The notes under the pieces: generated by a model | What the model was told of the DNA's origin: nothing | What the model saw: only the letters and a program-made list of their open reading frames with translations | Database searches by the model: none | Position numbers and translations under genes: made by a program | Shown here: positions 34,140 through 44,078 of the stretch, one piece after another | Layout: every line of letters starts with the position of its first letter | Position numbering within the stretch: position 1 is the first letter of the stretch | NCBI GenBank assembly: GCA_041946825.1 | Contig: JBHGBD010000002.1 | Span: forward strand, 248,001 to 312,000 | Reading direction: 5' to 3' | Source of the DNA: CAZTHM01 sp041946825 | GTDB taxonomy: Bacteria; Acidobacteriota; Terriglobia; UBA7540 | Length of the DNA: 64,000 bases

Positions 34140-35126
34140 ATGCCGACCGTCGACACAAGTTGGAGCTTCCGTCCATTTCGGGCGGTGATCCTCGAGAATC
34201 AGAGCCTGCGCGTTGTCGTCCTTCCCGAACTCGGCGGGCGCATCTGGAGCATTCTCGCCAAGAGTTACAACCGAGAATTGCTCTGGCACAATCCGCGTAT
34301 CCCTCCGCAGACCGCCCCCTTCGGCGCTGTCTTCGACAATGTGTGGTGCGGAGGCTGGGAGGAGATGTTCCCTTCCCCCGCCCCCAGCGTCATTAACGGC
34401 GAGTCTTATCCCGACCACGGCGAAGTCTGGTGCGTGCCCTGGCACTCGGAGACATCATGCGATTCGGGCAAGGCGTGCGTCCTCTTGAGTTGCGACGCCC
34501 GCATCAGCGCCGTGCGCTTGGAGAAGCGAATCACGCTCCATGGGGAGGGGGCGCGGGTCCAGGTCTCCTACTTCCTCCACAATCCGACAGGGGTGGATTT
34601 CCCTTTCATCTTTACCTTGCACCCTGCATTCGCGGCGCCGCCCGGCACACGGATCGACTTCCCACCCATGACGGTGGAACTCGATCCCACTTACCCGGGA
34701 ACTCTGACAGGCGTGCCATCTCCATTCGTGTGGCCCCACGCCGATCGAAAAGGAAACGCCGTGGATTTGCGCCAGGTCGCGCCGCCCTCTTCCGGCGAGG
34801 TGTATTTCTTCTACGGCAGGGACTTCAAGGAAGGCTGGTGCGCACTCACCGACCCCGCGGACCGGTTCACCTGGGGCCTTGTGTTTTCGCCAACGTTCTT
34901 CCGCTCATGCTGGATGTTCTCCAGCTACGGCGGCTGGCGGAATCATCATCTGGCGATTCTCGAACCTTCAACTTCCTTCCCTCAACAAGTCGAGAACGCG
35001 ATTCGAAATAAAACCGCAGCGGTTTTGCCCGCCGGAGGGACACTCGAGACTTCGGTCGTCCTGCAAGTTCAGGGAGGGCTGACGCATGTTAAGGGGTTGA
35101 CACCTGAGGGAGAATTCCGCTCCTGA
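34140..35126 (+). CDS. Aldose 1-epimerase-like protein (galactose mutarotase fold)
   Basis: About 328 residues. The start of the conserved part, ILENQSLRVVVLPELGGRIWSI, is typical of the aldose-epimerase/DUF5107-type beta-sandwich, with NPTGVDFPFIFTLHPAFAAP (His in strand) and CWMFSSYGGWRNHHLAILEPST further on. Such proteins bind or mutarotate sugars. The ATG at 34140 lacks a clear ribosome site; the frame upstream overlaps the lactonase gene and is not conserved. It is the last gene of the GH105 operon and converges with lacI. Confidence 0.72.
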   Translation: MPTVDTSWSFRPFRAVILENQSLRVVVLPELGGRIWSILAKSYNRELLWHNPRIPPQTAPFGAVFDNVWCGGWEEMFPSPAPSVINGESYPDHGEVWCVPWHSETSCDSGKACVLLSCDARISAVRLEKRITLHGEGARVQVSYFLHNPTGVDFPFIFTLHPAFAAPPGTRIDFPPMTVELDPTYPGTLTGVPSPFVWPHADRKGNAVDLRQVAPPSSGEVYFFYGRDFKEGWCALTDPADRFTWGLVFSPTFFRSCWMFSSYGGWRNHHLAILEPSTSFPQQVENAIRNKTAAVLPAGGTLETSVVLQVQGGLTHVKGLTPEGEFRS

Positions 35127-35168
35127 CAAAATGCGCGCCAGGCACCATCCTCCCTCATATCTTCGTCA

Positions 35169-36221
35169 TCAGGCGGTTGACTTTCTTTGTCCAGTCCTTG
35201 CCGGCGCCGCGACAATGTCCCGGCAGGAGTCCCGCTTAACGAGCTGGGTCGGAATGGTGAATTGCTGGGGAGGAAGGTCAGGATCAGTCAGGCGATTCAA
35301 AACCGCTTCCGCCAGGCGCTGTCCGATCTGTTCGGGGAAGACTCGGACAGTGGTAAGCGCCGGATGCAGCATCGGCGCCTCGATATCGTTGTACCCCACC
35401 ACACTGATATCTTCAGGCGCGCGCAAGCCGAAATCACGCAGCGCGCGATAGGTCCCGTCCGCCGCGGGGTCGCTCCCGGTGAAAATGGCCGTCACCGGTT
35501 TCTTCTGAACGAGGATGGATTTGGTGGCGAGATATCCCACTTCCTGCTCGTCGCCGGAATCGATACCCGCCTGTTGCGGCGTCAGACCCGCTTCCTCCAT
35601 CCTCATGCGGTAGCCATCGAAGCGTCGCGCGAACCACGGAAGGCGCGAATTCCCCACGAACCAGATATCGTGGTGACCCAACGATTGGAGAAAGCGCGTT
35701 GCCTCGTAACCACCCTGGATGTCGTCGAACCAGACCACGTCGCACTTTTCAGGGTGCCAGGAGCCTATGAGATTGTTGCCGAGGATCGCGAACGGAATCC
35801 CTTTGTGATGCAGCACATCGATGAAATTCTGCGAGTTGACGCCTGCTACGATGACGGCACGAACCACGTCGCGGCGCTGCAAGATGGGCGGCGCGTAGAC
35901 TTCCCGCCAGGGTATGTTCGGCGGATAACGAAATGAGAGAAACAGCATGTTGTAGTTGTGCGCCGCGCAGTAGGCCTCGGCGGCCACGAGGACGCGCGAG
36001 TGAAACGGATGCAACAAGTCGCGATTGCAGAGCAGAAACGCGATGACGTTGGCCTTGCCCTGCCGGTAGAGGTCAACTCCCAGTTTAGCGGCGGCTTCCC
36101 TGACCCTTTGCAGGATGGGTGGGCTGACGCGCGCGCTGCCGTTCGCAACGCGCGAGACAGTGGCCAGGCTTACCTTCGCCAGGTCGGCGACCTGCTGAAA
36201 CGTCTGTTTTCTTCTGGCCAC
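35169..36221 (-). CDS. LacI-family transcriptional regulator
   Basis: Regulator of 350 residues: N-terminal helix-turn-helix TFQQVADLAKVSLATVSRVANG (~7-28), a hinge and a periplasmic-binding-protein-like sensor domain with a sugar-type cleft (VVGYNDIEAPMLHPALTTVRV). The GTG start has GGGAGG seven bases upstream. It lies 15 bp after the exported hydrolase gene, so the two are cotranscribed. It is a candidate regulator of the locus, but the operators found here do not have the central CpG usual for LacI proteins. Confidence 0.9.
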   Translation of the reverse strand: MARRKQTFQQVADLAKVSLATVSRVANGSARVSPPILQRVREAAAKLGVDLYRQGKANVIAFLLCNRDLLHPFHSRVLVAAEAYCAAHNYNMLFLSFRYPPNIPWREVYAPPILQRRDVVRAVIVAGVNSQNFIDVLHHKGIPFAILGNNLIGSWHPEKCDVVWFDDIQGGYEATRFLQSLGHHDIWFVGNSRLPWFARRFDGYRMRMEEAGLTPQQAGIDSGDEQEVGYLATKSILVQKKPVTAIFTGSDPAADGTYRALRDFGLRAPEDISVVGYNDIEAPMLHPALTTVRVFPEQIGQRLAEAVLNRLTDPDLPPQQFTIPTQLVKRDSCRDIVAAPARTGQRKSTA

Positions 36222-36236
36222 AATAAACCTCCCTTA

Positions 36237-38324
36237 TTACGGCTTCCCGAGGGACTTCCGAACTTCGCGCAATGTGTCGGCAACGCTCGTCCGCGCCAGC
36301 CAATCGGGAGCGGCGTTCATCTCCGGATCAAACCGGAAGATGAGCCAGTCCCGGCTTTCTCGCGGATATCTTCGCCACTCGGGTAGCAACCCCTCGAGCT
36401 GCGCGCAAACTCGACGCAGCGCCGCTTCACTTTCCGGGCCCTTCTCCTTCGCCATCGAGTGGCTGCGCCAAAGCAGTTCCCGCCAAAGCGCGAAGGTGCG
36501 GAAGTAGAGCAACGTCAGATCGGCGGCGCGGCGGAACTCCCGCAACGCTTCCTGGTTGGGCGCCTGGCGCGCATCGAGCTGGTGAAGCAATGTGTGGATT
36601 TCGGACGCGAGGGTCAGAGCCTTGCGGTTGGACTGCAGTATTTCGCCGAGCGAGTGCTTCTCGAAAACCGCCGCGCTCTCGGCCGAGAAGGGCTGAAATA
36701 ACATAGTCCATTTGAACGCCCCGCGGTCGTCCGCCCCCAGATACGTTGTCCTCCACAAATCGTAAGAAAGGAAAAGCGCTTTGGATGCAGCCGCGACATT
36801 CCCCTCTCCGAAGTTAAGCGCCGCCCAGTCGCGGGTGATCTCGCGGGCGGTCTCATCGGGATTCCAGGCAAGTCTTGAGAAGAGGTAAAGCGAGGCGAGT
36901 GCCGGCCGGAAGCCATGACGGACAAAATCATATTCGTCGTACTTCCCTACCCAGACCCCGGGAAAGATGCACCCCGCCAGCCACGGCCCCCAGGCGTCGA
37001 CCGCAACCACTCCATTCGCGCGGGCGTCCCGAAAGCGCTCCTCCCAGAAAACGGGATAGAAAAGAAGGTCCCCCCAACCATCGAATTGCCGAAAGACGTC
37101 AAAGGTGACAGAGAATCGCCGCAGCTTCGGCGCACCGCCTTTAATGAGTGGATTCTCCCCGACACTCAGGAAGAAATCCCCGTTGGTTTCCTTGGTGTCG
37201 AACATGATCCCGGGCTCGGAGGCTTCCCCGAGGACGCGGTTAAAGCCCTCCATCTCGTCTGTGACCATCCACATCCTCACGATTAACCGCCGCCCGCACT
37301 TCCTCACGATTGTGTCGTAGTAGTGGCTCGCCATCCGCCCTGCGCCTTCGAGTGATTTCCAAAGCGTGACCCCTCGATAGGCCAATCTTGGCGAGGGTTC
37401 GGTCATCGTCAGAATGATTCCGTCGATCGTCGTGCGGTCAAAAAGTTCGCGAAATTTCGCATCCACCAGTTCCCAGGTGGCGGCGGAATTGTCGGTCAAC
37501 CCGCGCGCCTCCAGGTGATCGGGCAACGAGAACTCGTAGATTTGCAGGAAGAGTTGCAAATGCAGGGAGTGCGCGTAATCGGCTAACTCCGACAAGGCTC
37601 GACAGAAAACCGCTGAGCGTACTCGGTGCAGGCTGTCGGGCGGATACACGCGATTGCCGTCGCCCCACAGGTCGTAATTGATGTAGTCCTCGACGTTCAA
37701 GTTGAGGAACGCGACGGAATTGAATCCCCATGGCAGCAATCGCCGCATCGCTTCTTTGGAGGACTCTACCTGTTCCCGGAGCAACCGCTCATTGACGTAG
37801 GGCTCGTGGCGGTAGTAATAACCTTCATCGGGCAAGTTAAACAGAATTCCCTGGTAGGAGAAGATCCTCTCTGCGAACGCCGGCCTTTCGGTCCGCCGCA
37901 TCTTCCAATCGATTCCGTCACGACGAATCGCTTCCGCCAGCTTGAATGCGCCGTGAACCAGCCCTACGCCCTTCGAGGAAAGAAGAAGGCCGTTCGTGGT
38001 CGGAGCGATCTCAAAGGCCTGGCTTGAGACTTCCTGGTCGTCGCGAAACTCGCCATTTCCTCTCAGCACAATTCTCTGGCCATTGCGAGGAAGGGCCTCG
38101 GCAGTTTCCGCTTTGAGGCGGCGCGCCTCGAGCGCCTGCCTCAAGTCGTCTAACGCTAGTTTCAGCGCGACGTCCTGGCCCGGCGCGCGGTCGAGGACAA
38201 TGGAAGTGGGCGTCGCGGGGCTGGGTTGCGAACGCAGGGGTGGCGAATGTACGCAGGCCAGAAAAATCGCAATCAGCAAAGCCAAGCAAGCTTTTGACCC
38301 TTCCTGGGCTGGGCCTGCGACCAT
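36237..38324 (-). CDS. Exported alpha-glucuronidase-like/GH20-domain-like hydrolase
   Basis: About 695 residues from the ATG 38324. The frame extends to 38390, but that would place the start within the operators of the divergent promoter. A signal sequence (ACLALLIAIFLACVHS) leads to an N-terminal domain (~40-140; TSIVLDRAPGQD, LLSSKGVGLVHGAFKLAEAI) like domain 2 of GH67 and GH20 enzymes. A TIM-barrel-like centre follows with LPWGFNSVAFLNLNVEDYIN and GIILTMTEPSPRL. I cannot place catalytic acids with certainty. It is divergent from GH106 and cotranscribed with lacI. Confidence 0.6.
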   Translation of the reverse strand: MVAGPAQEGSKACLALLIAIFLACVHSPPLRSQPSPATPTSIVLDRAPGQDVALKLALDDLRQALEARRLKAETAEALPRNGQRIVLRGNGEFRDDQEVSSQAFEIAPTTNGLLLSSKGVGLVHGAFKLAEAIRRDGIDWKMRRTERPAFAERIFSYQGILFNLPDEGYYYRHEPYVNERLLREQVESSKEAMRRLLPWGFNSVAFLNLNVEDYINYDLWGDGNRVYPPDSLHRVRSAVFCRALSELADYAHSLHLQLFLQIYEFSLPDHLEARGLTDNSAATWELVDAKFRELFDRTTIDGIILTMTEPSPRLAYRGVTLWKSLEGAGRMASHYYDTIVRKCGRRLIVRMWMVTDEMEGFNRVLGEASEPGIMFDTKETNGDFFLSVGENPLIKGGAPKLRRFSVTFDVFRQFDGWGDLLFYPVFWEERFRDARANGVVAVDAWGPWLAGCIFPGVWVGKYDEYDFVRHGFRPALASLYLFSRLAWNPDETAREITRDWAALNFGEGNVAAASKALFLSYDLWRTTYLGADDRGAFKWTMLFQPFSAESAAVFEKHSLGEILQSNRKALTLASEIHTLLHQLDARQAPNQEALREFRRAADLTLLYFRTFALWRELLWRSHSMAKEKGPESEAALRRVCAQLEGLLPEWRRYPRESRDWLIFRFDPEMNAAPDWLARTSVADTLREVRKSLGKP

Positions 38325-38356
38325 TTGGATGTCACTCAGACAGATCTCAACGGCTC

Positions 38357-38419
38357 TTGAAAGGTTGCACAATACCATGAAAACTTGCAATTGACAAAGC
38401 CTTCAGCCCAACCTATAGT
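38357..38419 (+). promoter_or_regulatory. Tandem-operator promoter of the GH106 gene
   Basis: Dyads TTGAAAGGTTGCAC (38357-38370) and ATGAAAACTTGCAA (38377-38390) lie exactly 20 bases apart. The second directly abuts a perfect -35 TTGACA (38391-38396), and TATAGT (38414-38419) follows after 17 bases. Start near 38426, leader about 86 bases. The same layout is seen at 31074, 52815 and 53010. Confidence 0.68.
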
Positions 38420-38511
38420 CTGGGCGACGATGCAAGCACGAGTTGAGCCTGGAACCCATTGAAAACAATATGGATGCTGTACTTGCTTACTCATCCTATG
38501 TTGACCCTTAA

Positions 38512-41481
38512 ATGAAACGCGCCTTCCTTCTCTTGATGATTGCGGCGGCGTGCGGATGGTCCCCAACCACCTGCGTCTGCCAGGAGTTGACACTCGAGCA
38601 GCAGTTCAAAACCCCACCAGCAAGCTTCGGGCCCTCGTGTAATTGGTGGTGGTTTGGGGGGGCGTACTCAAAAAGTGATATCCGAGAGAATCTCGAGGCA
38701 ATGAAAGCCGCCGGGCTCGGCGGCTTCCGGATCTTCCCCGTGTACCCACTCGCCAAAGATGACCCCACCCGTGGTATCCACAACGCCCCCTATCTCTCTC
38801 CGGAATTTCTCGGCCTCGTTCAGGAAGCGGTGCGATACGGCTCGGAGATCGGTTTGACTGCGGATTCACTTCTCGGCGACGGCTGGCCGTTTGGCGGACC
38901 CTACATTCCTCCTGAGCTTGGAGCTGGTCAGCTCAAATTCTTTTCTAAGGAAGTATCCGGACCGCAGGTTTTCTCCGGACGCATCCCCGGCGCCGTGACG
39001 TCTCTCGAGAAACTGCTCGCAGTGCAGGCGGCGGAGATAATCTCGGATGGCGGCGTGCGCCTTGAAACGGTTGTGGACCTCACTCCGCGAGTTCACGAAG
39101 GCGAGATACGAGGCTGGCGCGTTCCCCCGGGCCGCTGGTTGCTGATGACATTCGTCGGCGGATACACCGGCATGAAAGTGAAGCGCGCCTCGGTGGGGGG
39201 CGAAGGGTTAGTGCTCGACCACTTCAGCCGCGAGGCGTTGGAGTTGCACCTGAAGCACAACGGTGACGCCCAGAAGCCCTATCTCTCCGGGGCCAGGACC
39301 ATCTTCATGGACAGCTGGGAGGTTTTCGGGTCGAATTGGACTCCCAAACTGCCTGAAGAATTCGAGAAGCGCCGCGGCTATTCTCTCACCCCTTATCTCG
39401 CGGCATTGTTCTTGGTCTCCGGCGAAGCAGGCGCAAGGATTCGCTACGATTTCCGCAGGACGGTTTCCGAGTTGGCGCTGGAGAATTTCTATGTTCCGCT
39501 CAAACAATGGGCGCATCAAAACGGATTCCAGACGCGTGTGCAGGCTCACGGAACTCCGGCCGACATCATCGAGGCCTACGGGGTGAATGATTTTCCGGAA
39601 GGTGAATCCTACGGAGCAGAAGACCGGCGTCGAATCAACATCCGCGACCGCAAGCTGGCCAGTTCAGCCGGGCATCTCTTCGGGCGAGACCAGGTCTCCG
39701 CCGAGAGCTTTACCTGGCTTCGTTGCCCGGCATTCCTCGTCACGCTCGAAAACATGAAGGCCGCTGCCGACGCGCTCTATCTGGATGGGATCAATCAGAT
39801 CTATTACCACGGCGTGCCGCTCTCACCCTCCTGGGCCAAACCTCCTGGATGGTATTACTACGCCGCGACGTATGTGGGCCCTGGAAACACCTGGTGGCCT
39901 TACTTGAACCATCTCTCCGATTACATTCGCCGCGCCGACTTTCTTCTTCAGCAGGGCCAGCCTGTCGTGAAGGTCGCCGTCTACCTTCCGATCGAGGATG
40001 TCTGGTCGAATGCTTCCGGTGACTGGCACGACCTGGCGGGCGGGCTCGAAAAACAACTCGAGGAAGGCGGCAACGCTAGCATGGCGGCCATGCTGGCTTC
40101 TTTGCAGGATGGCGGTTTTGATTTCGATTTCATTAACGCGCGGCGCCTCGCGGAAGGTCGGGTTGCCGGGGGCGCCTTGTGCGTCGGGCCGATGAAATAC
40201 CGCGTCGTCATTCTGCCGAAGGTCGAAGCGATGGAACCGGACACCCTCGAAAGGCTCCGCGATTTCGCGCGCGCTGGTGGAAGTGTAGTCGCAATCCACC
40301 GGGTGCCTGGCCGTGCGCCGGGTTTCGTCGATGCCTCAAGCAAGACCGCGAGGGTCACGCAGTTCGCCCGCGAACTCTTTGGCGACGCGGCCGATTCAAG
40401 CCGCCCACCCTGGCGTGGGGTCCTTCGCGCGCGGGGGAATAAGTGCGGCGCGGGTGAAGGGATTGTTCTTCTTCCGGATCCCTACCAGAACCTCGCTCCC
40501 CGCGCCTCCGCGCTATCGCGCATCGTGGCAAAGATCACTCCTCCCGATTTGGTTTTTGAGCCCGGGGAAACCGAAATCGGGTTCGTCCACCGCGAGACAA
40601 ATAATCACAGAATCTTCTTTATTGCCAATATCAGTCCTAACGAGAAGCGGATCCGGGCACGGTTTAATGTTACGGGCGAGGCGCCACGCGAATTCGACGC
40701 GATGACGGGGTCGATTCAGCCGTTGTACGAATTTCAGACCGAGGGCGAATTCACAGAGGTTCAATTGCAGTTCGAGCCCTGGGAGTCGAAGTTCGTGATC
40801 TTCCGTCAGGAAAAGCCAACGGACAGCGTGACGGGATCGAACGCCCAGCGCGTATTGCGCGTCCTTGATGACGGACAATCGGTTGAAGCCGAGGTTGATC
40901 AGAACGGGATTTTCCAGGCCAGGACCGCCTCGGGCGCTCTTGAGGCGGCGGTTAGGGACCTTCCCGCGCCGATGGCGATTGCACCATGGCATCTGAGCAG
41001 CAACGGCATCGAGAAGAATCTCCCCACGCTTGTCAGTTGGACGGAATTTCCTGAATTACGCGATTTTTCGGGGACCGCAACGTATCGCGGCCGGTTCATT
41101 CTGGCGACCTCTTACGTCGCTCCGGGCGCGAGACTCGAACTGGATTTGGGCGAAGTCCACGATGTCGCTGAGATCTCACTGAACGGCGAACTCTGCGGCG
41201 TGGTCTGGAAGCGGCCTTACAAGGTGGAGATTACGGAATCAGCAAAGTCTGGTGTGAACGATCTGGAAATTCGGGTTACGAACAGCCTGATGAATCGCAT
41301 GCGGGTCAAACAACCCACCGAAGCCGACCGCCCACCGGCCATGTCACCTGAAATGATGCGCGACTACGTCCCCGAGCCGGTACCTTCCGGTCTGCTCGGC
41401 CCCGTGCGGATTCAACCCTGGCGGAAGATCACGCTCCGAGCAAGGTCCGCAAACCCGCCACCGGGATCAGCAATTCCGTGA
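38512..41481 (+). CDS. GH106-like alpha-L-rhamnosidase
   Basis: Large exported enzyme of 989 residues with a signal peptide (MKRAFLLLMIAAACGW). GH106 features: CNWWWFGGAYSKSDIRENLEAM at the start, FMDSWEVFGSNWTPKLPEEF and AQGTP-like QAHGTPADIIEAYG, and a C-terminal galactose-binding-like domain (LELDLGEVHDVAEISLNG, PYKVEITESAKSG). GH106 removes terminal alpha-L-rhamnose from pectins such as rhamnogalacturonan. It has its own promoter with tandem operators and ends in a 15-bp overlap with the convergent PL26-like gene. Confidence 0.82.
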   Translation: MKRAFLLLMIAAACGWSPTTCVCQELTLEQQFKTPPASFGPSCNWWWFGGAYSKSDIRENLEAMKAAGLGGFRIFPVYPLAKDDPTRGIHNAPYLSPEFLGLVQEAVRYGSEIGLTADSLLGDGWPFGGPYIPPELGAGQLKFFSKEVSGPQVFSGRIPGAVTSLEKLLAVQAAEIISDGGVRLETVVDLTPRVHEGEIRGWRVPPGRWLLMTFVGGYTGMKVKRASVGGEGLVLDHFSREALELHLKHNGDAQKPYLSGARTIFMDSWEVFGSNWTPKLPEEFEKRRGYSLTPYLAALFLVSGEAGARIRYDFRRTVSELALENFYVPLKQWAHQNGFQTRVQAHGTPADIIEAYGVNDFPEGESYGAEDRRRINIRDRKLASSAGHLFGRDQVSAESFTWLRCPAFLVTLENMKAAADALYLDGINQIYYHGVPLSPSWAKPPGWYYYAATYVGPGNTWWPYLNHLSDYIRRADFLLQQGQPVVKVAVYLPIEDVWSNASGDWHDLAGGLEKQLEEGGNASMAAMLASLQDGGFDFDFINARRLAEGRVAGGALCVGPMKYRVVILPKVEAMEPDTLERLRDFARAGGSVVAIHRVPGRAPGFVDASSKTARVTQFARELFGDAADSSRPPWRGVLRARGNKCGAGEGIVLLPDPYQNLAPRASALSRIVAKITPPDLVFEPGETEIGFVHRETNNHRIFFIANISPNEKRIRARFNVTGEAPREFDAMTGSIQPLYEFQTEGEFTEVQLQFEPWESKFVIFRQEKPTDSVTGSNAQRVLRVLDDGQSVEAEVDQNGIFQARTASGALEAAVRDLPAPMAIAPWHLSSNGIEKNLPTLVSWTEFPELRDFSGTATYRGRFILATSYVAPGARLELDLGEVHDVAEISLNGELCGVVWKRPYKVEITESAKSGVNDLEIRVTNSLMNRMRVKQPTEADRPPAMSPEMMRDYVPEPVPSGLLGPVRIQPWRKITLRARSANPPPGSAIP

Positions 41482-43956
41482 TAGCTCATTTTCCTCGAAT
41501 TTCAAGGCGGCCAGACATGCTTGCCCGTACGCTAACAGACCCACCGGCACCAACGGTCGGGTCTGACCCAGGAATTGCGCCGGGCGACCCGTGTCCTTGG
41601 CTTTCTCTTCATTGTTGACGCCCCACTCTGCCATCACGTCGCCGCGTCCGTTGGGGTCGGAAGAGAGATTTTGATTCTGGCGGATTTTTTCCAGAACAGC
41701 CCGCGCAACTCTCGCGTATCGAGGTTCGCCGGTTTTGGCGCTAAGGATCGCGAGACCGTATAGGGCAAGCGGCGCTTCACCGATCTCGACCGTACCACTG
41801 CCGTCTTCCTTGTAAAGATAGGCGAGTGCCCGATCGAGCGACTTCAGAACGTTGCCGTCGCCGGTAATCGAATAATAGTCGGCCAGAGCCATCACGGCAT
41901 GCTCCACGAATCCTTCGATCCGGGGACTCCTCAGGTTGCCCATGTAGGCGGGCCAGCTTCCATTGGGATTCTGAAACTTCAGGAACGCTGAGACGGCGGG
42001 CTTGGCTGCCGACAAATACTTAGCATCGCCGGTGTACGCTTGGAATTGACACATCATGTGAAGAAATACCGCCGTGCTCCGAGCATCCACTTGCGTGAAA
42101 TCCGCCTTGAAGTCACGCAAGCGCTCACCGCACCGCAGCGCCCAATCCCACGCCACAGGATCACCACTTACTCCCGCCCAAACGAGCAAGCCAAGCAGCC
42201 ACGAGTGGTCGGGTTCGCCGCCCTCTCCCAGCGCCACGTAGCAGTGGCCGTAGCTGTGCGTCCACATGCCCCAATGGGGATGATGGCGGATATCCACGTC
42301 AAGCAGATGCCGGGCAACAATCCGGCAGCGCTCCCAGACTTTCCGATCGCCGGTTCGAAAGTAGTACAGCAAAAGTCCAAGTAGGGAGTCACGCTCGTTG
42401 TTATGCCAGTAGCCCTCGCGTGCCATTTCCCCCATTTCGCCCCACTTGGTTCCCGGGTGGCACATGTAATTGGTGGAAGCGGTGAAGTACTTGAAATCAC
42501 CGTAATCGAATTTCCCATAGCACTTGGCGTGGTCGATGTGTCGGTCAAGCCACCCGAAGCTCTCGTCGAACATGCGTTCGAGTTCGTGGGAGTCCTTGGG
42601 GTTGTACGGCGCCATCGGCCCCAGCGCGCCGGTTGCGGCAACATAGACAGGGTCGAGGTGGCCGCGGATGGGATTGAGAGCTCCGCTCCACCATTTCTTC
42701 TCGAAGGTCGGCCCGCCATCGTGTCCAGTCCAAAAACTCAAGATGATCGTCTGGGTCTTGGCAAGTCCCTGGCGCGCATCCAGGCATTTCTTCGCGGGAT
42801 CAACGAACGCTTGGTAGGGATGCGGCATGATCGGCCAGTATTTCGTCATCGAGTACAAGCCCTGCCCTTCGGGGTGGGCGGGAAGGAGGGGCTTACTGAG
42901 CAAATGCTCGGTAGCGCGCTCGGGCCAGAGTCCGATGCTTAACTCGCCTGCCTTCACTGCGATTTCGTTGGGATATTGTTGCCAAAAATCCGGAACCCAA
43001 ACGGCAAGGCTGCGGCTCTCATTTTGCAAGTACAGCCATCCGGGCGCGCGCGCGCCGTTGCACCCGCCGCTCGAGAGATTCTGAATTCGCCCATCAGGAT
43101 TGAGCGTCTTCGCCCAATATTGATTGTGGTCCTCCTGGAGAATGTAGACCGGCCAATCCTTGAGAAACGGTCCGTCGTAGACACCGGTTTCGCAACCAAT
43201 CACCAGGCGGTTCGGGTCAAAATCGATCGGCAAGGTGATCCGAATATCGCGGATCTGCTCGGAGGGTTTGTCCGTGGCGTTGATCCACGTGACATCCAGT
43301 GAAGCCTCGGGGCGGCCACGATAGAAGGTCGAGCGGATGATAAAGTCAAACAGCCCTTCGCCGTCTTCGGCTCGACATCTGCCTTCCAGCCGCCTCACGA
43401 AGCGCACCGGCCCCGTCTCTTCTACGAATTTGTGCAAGGTATCGCCCGCAAGAGACGAACGGAACACTTTGCCATCATGCCGAGCGAGCACGAAGTCGAA
43501 GGTCTTTCCTTCCGCAACGTTTTGTTGGTCTGCGTCAAGCGTTCGCGACGCATCGGGCGATGACGGTGACCGTCCCTTTTTCAATATGTAGTCGCCGGGA
43601 CCTTCCTCCGCCTCGAAGACGACGTAAAGCCAACGCACGCTGCTATCGTCCCAGCGCGTGGTTGGCCGGACCTGAGTCAGCACCGGTTTGCCGACTGGAG
43701 ATACGACAGTCCAATCACCAACACCTCTCAGTTGTCCGTGGGCAAAGGGCACGGCCGCTTCGACCGGCGCGCCGAGTGGGGGCAAGCCCGCGGGACCTTC
43801 GACGCGGATGGCGATCGCCCCGTCGGCAACCTTCGGCCAGGGCGGAGCGGCGGCAGCCTCAACCGGCACGGCTGAAGCCAGGGAGGCGGCGGCACTGGTT
43901 TCGAGGGCCTTTCGGAAAAACCCGCGGCGCGAGAGCTTACCCGCTCTTTTGGCCAT
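41467..43956 (-). CDS. PL26-like rhamnogalacturonan exolyase (RIFT-barrel, Tat-exported)
   Basis: 829 residues with a Tat signal (SRRGFFRKALETSAAAS). The N-terminal domain (~45-230), with TTRWDDSSVRWLYVVFEA, resembles the RIFT barrel of PcRGLX/YetA proteins; a large sandwich and a toroid domain follow (YWHNNERDSLLGLLLYYFRTGD, HPHWGMWTHSYGHCYVALGE). PL26 enzymes cut rhamnogalacturonan from the chain end. The start has GAGGGG seven bases upstream. Assignment to PL26 is by architecture; catalytic residues were not placed. Confidence 0.62.
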   Translation of the reverse strand: MAKRAGKLSRRGFFRKALETSAAASLASAVPVEAAAAPPWPKVADGAIAIRVEGPAGLPPLGAPVEAAVPFAHGQLRGVGDWTVVSPVGKPVLTQVRPTTRWDDSSVRWLYVVFEAEEGPGDYILKKGRSPSSPDASRTLDADQQNVAEGKTFDFVLARHDGKVFRSSLAGDTLHKFVEETGPVRFVRRLEGRCRAEDGEGLFDFIIRSTFYRGRPEASLDVTWINATDKPSEQIRDIRITLPIDFDPNRLVIGCETGVYDGPFLKDWPVYILQEDHNQYWAKTLNPDGRIQNLSSGGCNGARAPGWLYLQNESRSLAVWVPDFWQQYPNEIAVKAGELSIGLWPERATEHLLSKPLLPAHPEGQGLYSMTKYWPIMPHPYQAFVDPAKKCLDARQGLAKTQTIILSFWTGHDGGPTFEKKWWSGALNPIRGHLDPVYVAATGALGPMAPYNPKDSHELERMFDESFGWLDRHIDHAKCYGKFDYGDFKYFTASTNYMCHPGTKWGEMGEMAREGYWHNNERDSLLGLLLYYFRTGDRKVWERCRIVARHLLDVDIRHHPHWGMWTHSYGHCYVALGEGGEPDHSWLLGLLVWAGVSGDPVAWDWALRCGERLRDFKADFTQVDARSTAVFLHMMCQFQAYTGDAKYLSAAKPAVSAFLKFQNPNGSWPAYMGNLRSPRIEGFVEHAVMALADYYSITGDGNVLKSLDRALAYLYKEDGSGTVEIGEAPLALYGLAILSAKTGEPRYARVARAVLEKIRQNQNLSSDPNGRGDVMAEWGVNNEEKAKDTGRPAQFLGQTRPLVPVGLLAYGQACLAALKFEENELSRNC

Positions 43957-44078
43957 TCTGATTCCCCTCTACGAAACTAGTCCGGTTCCGAACCAAGCCT
44001 GACGGACCGGAAATGTCGGGCTGGAATAGCACGGGCCGATTGTGGCGCTTGACGAGTAGCGAAGGCAATGATGTTTGT

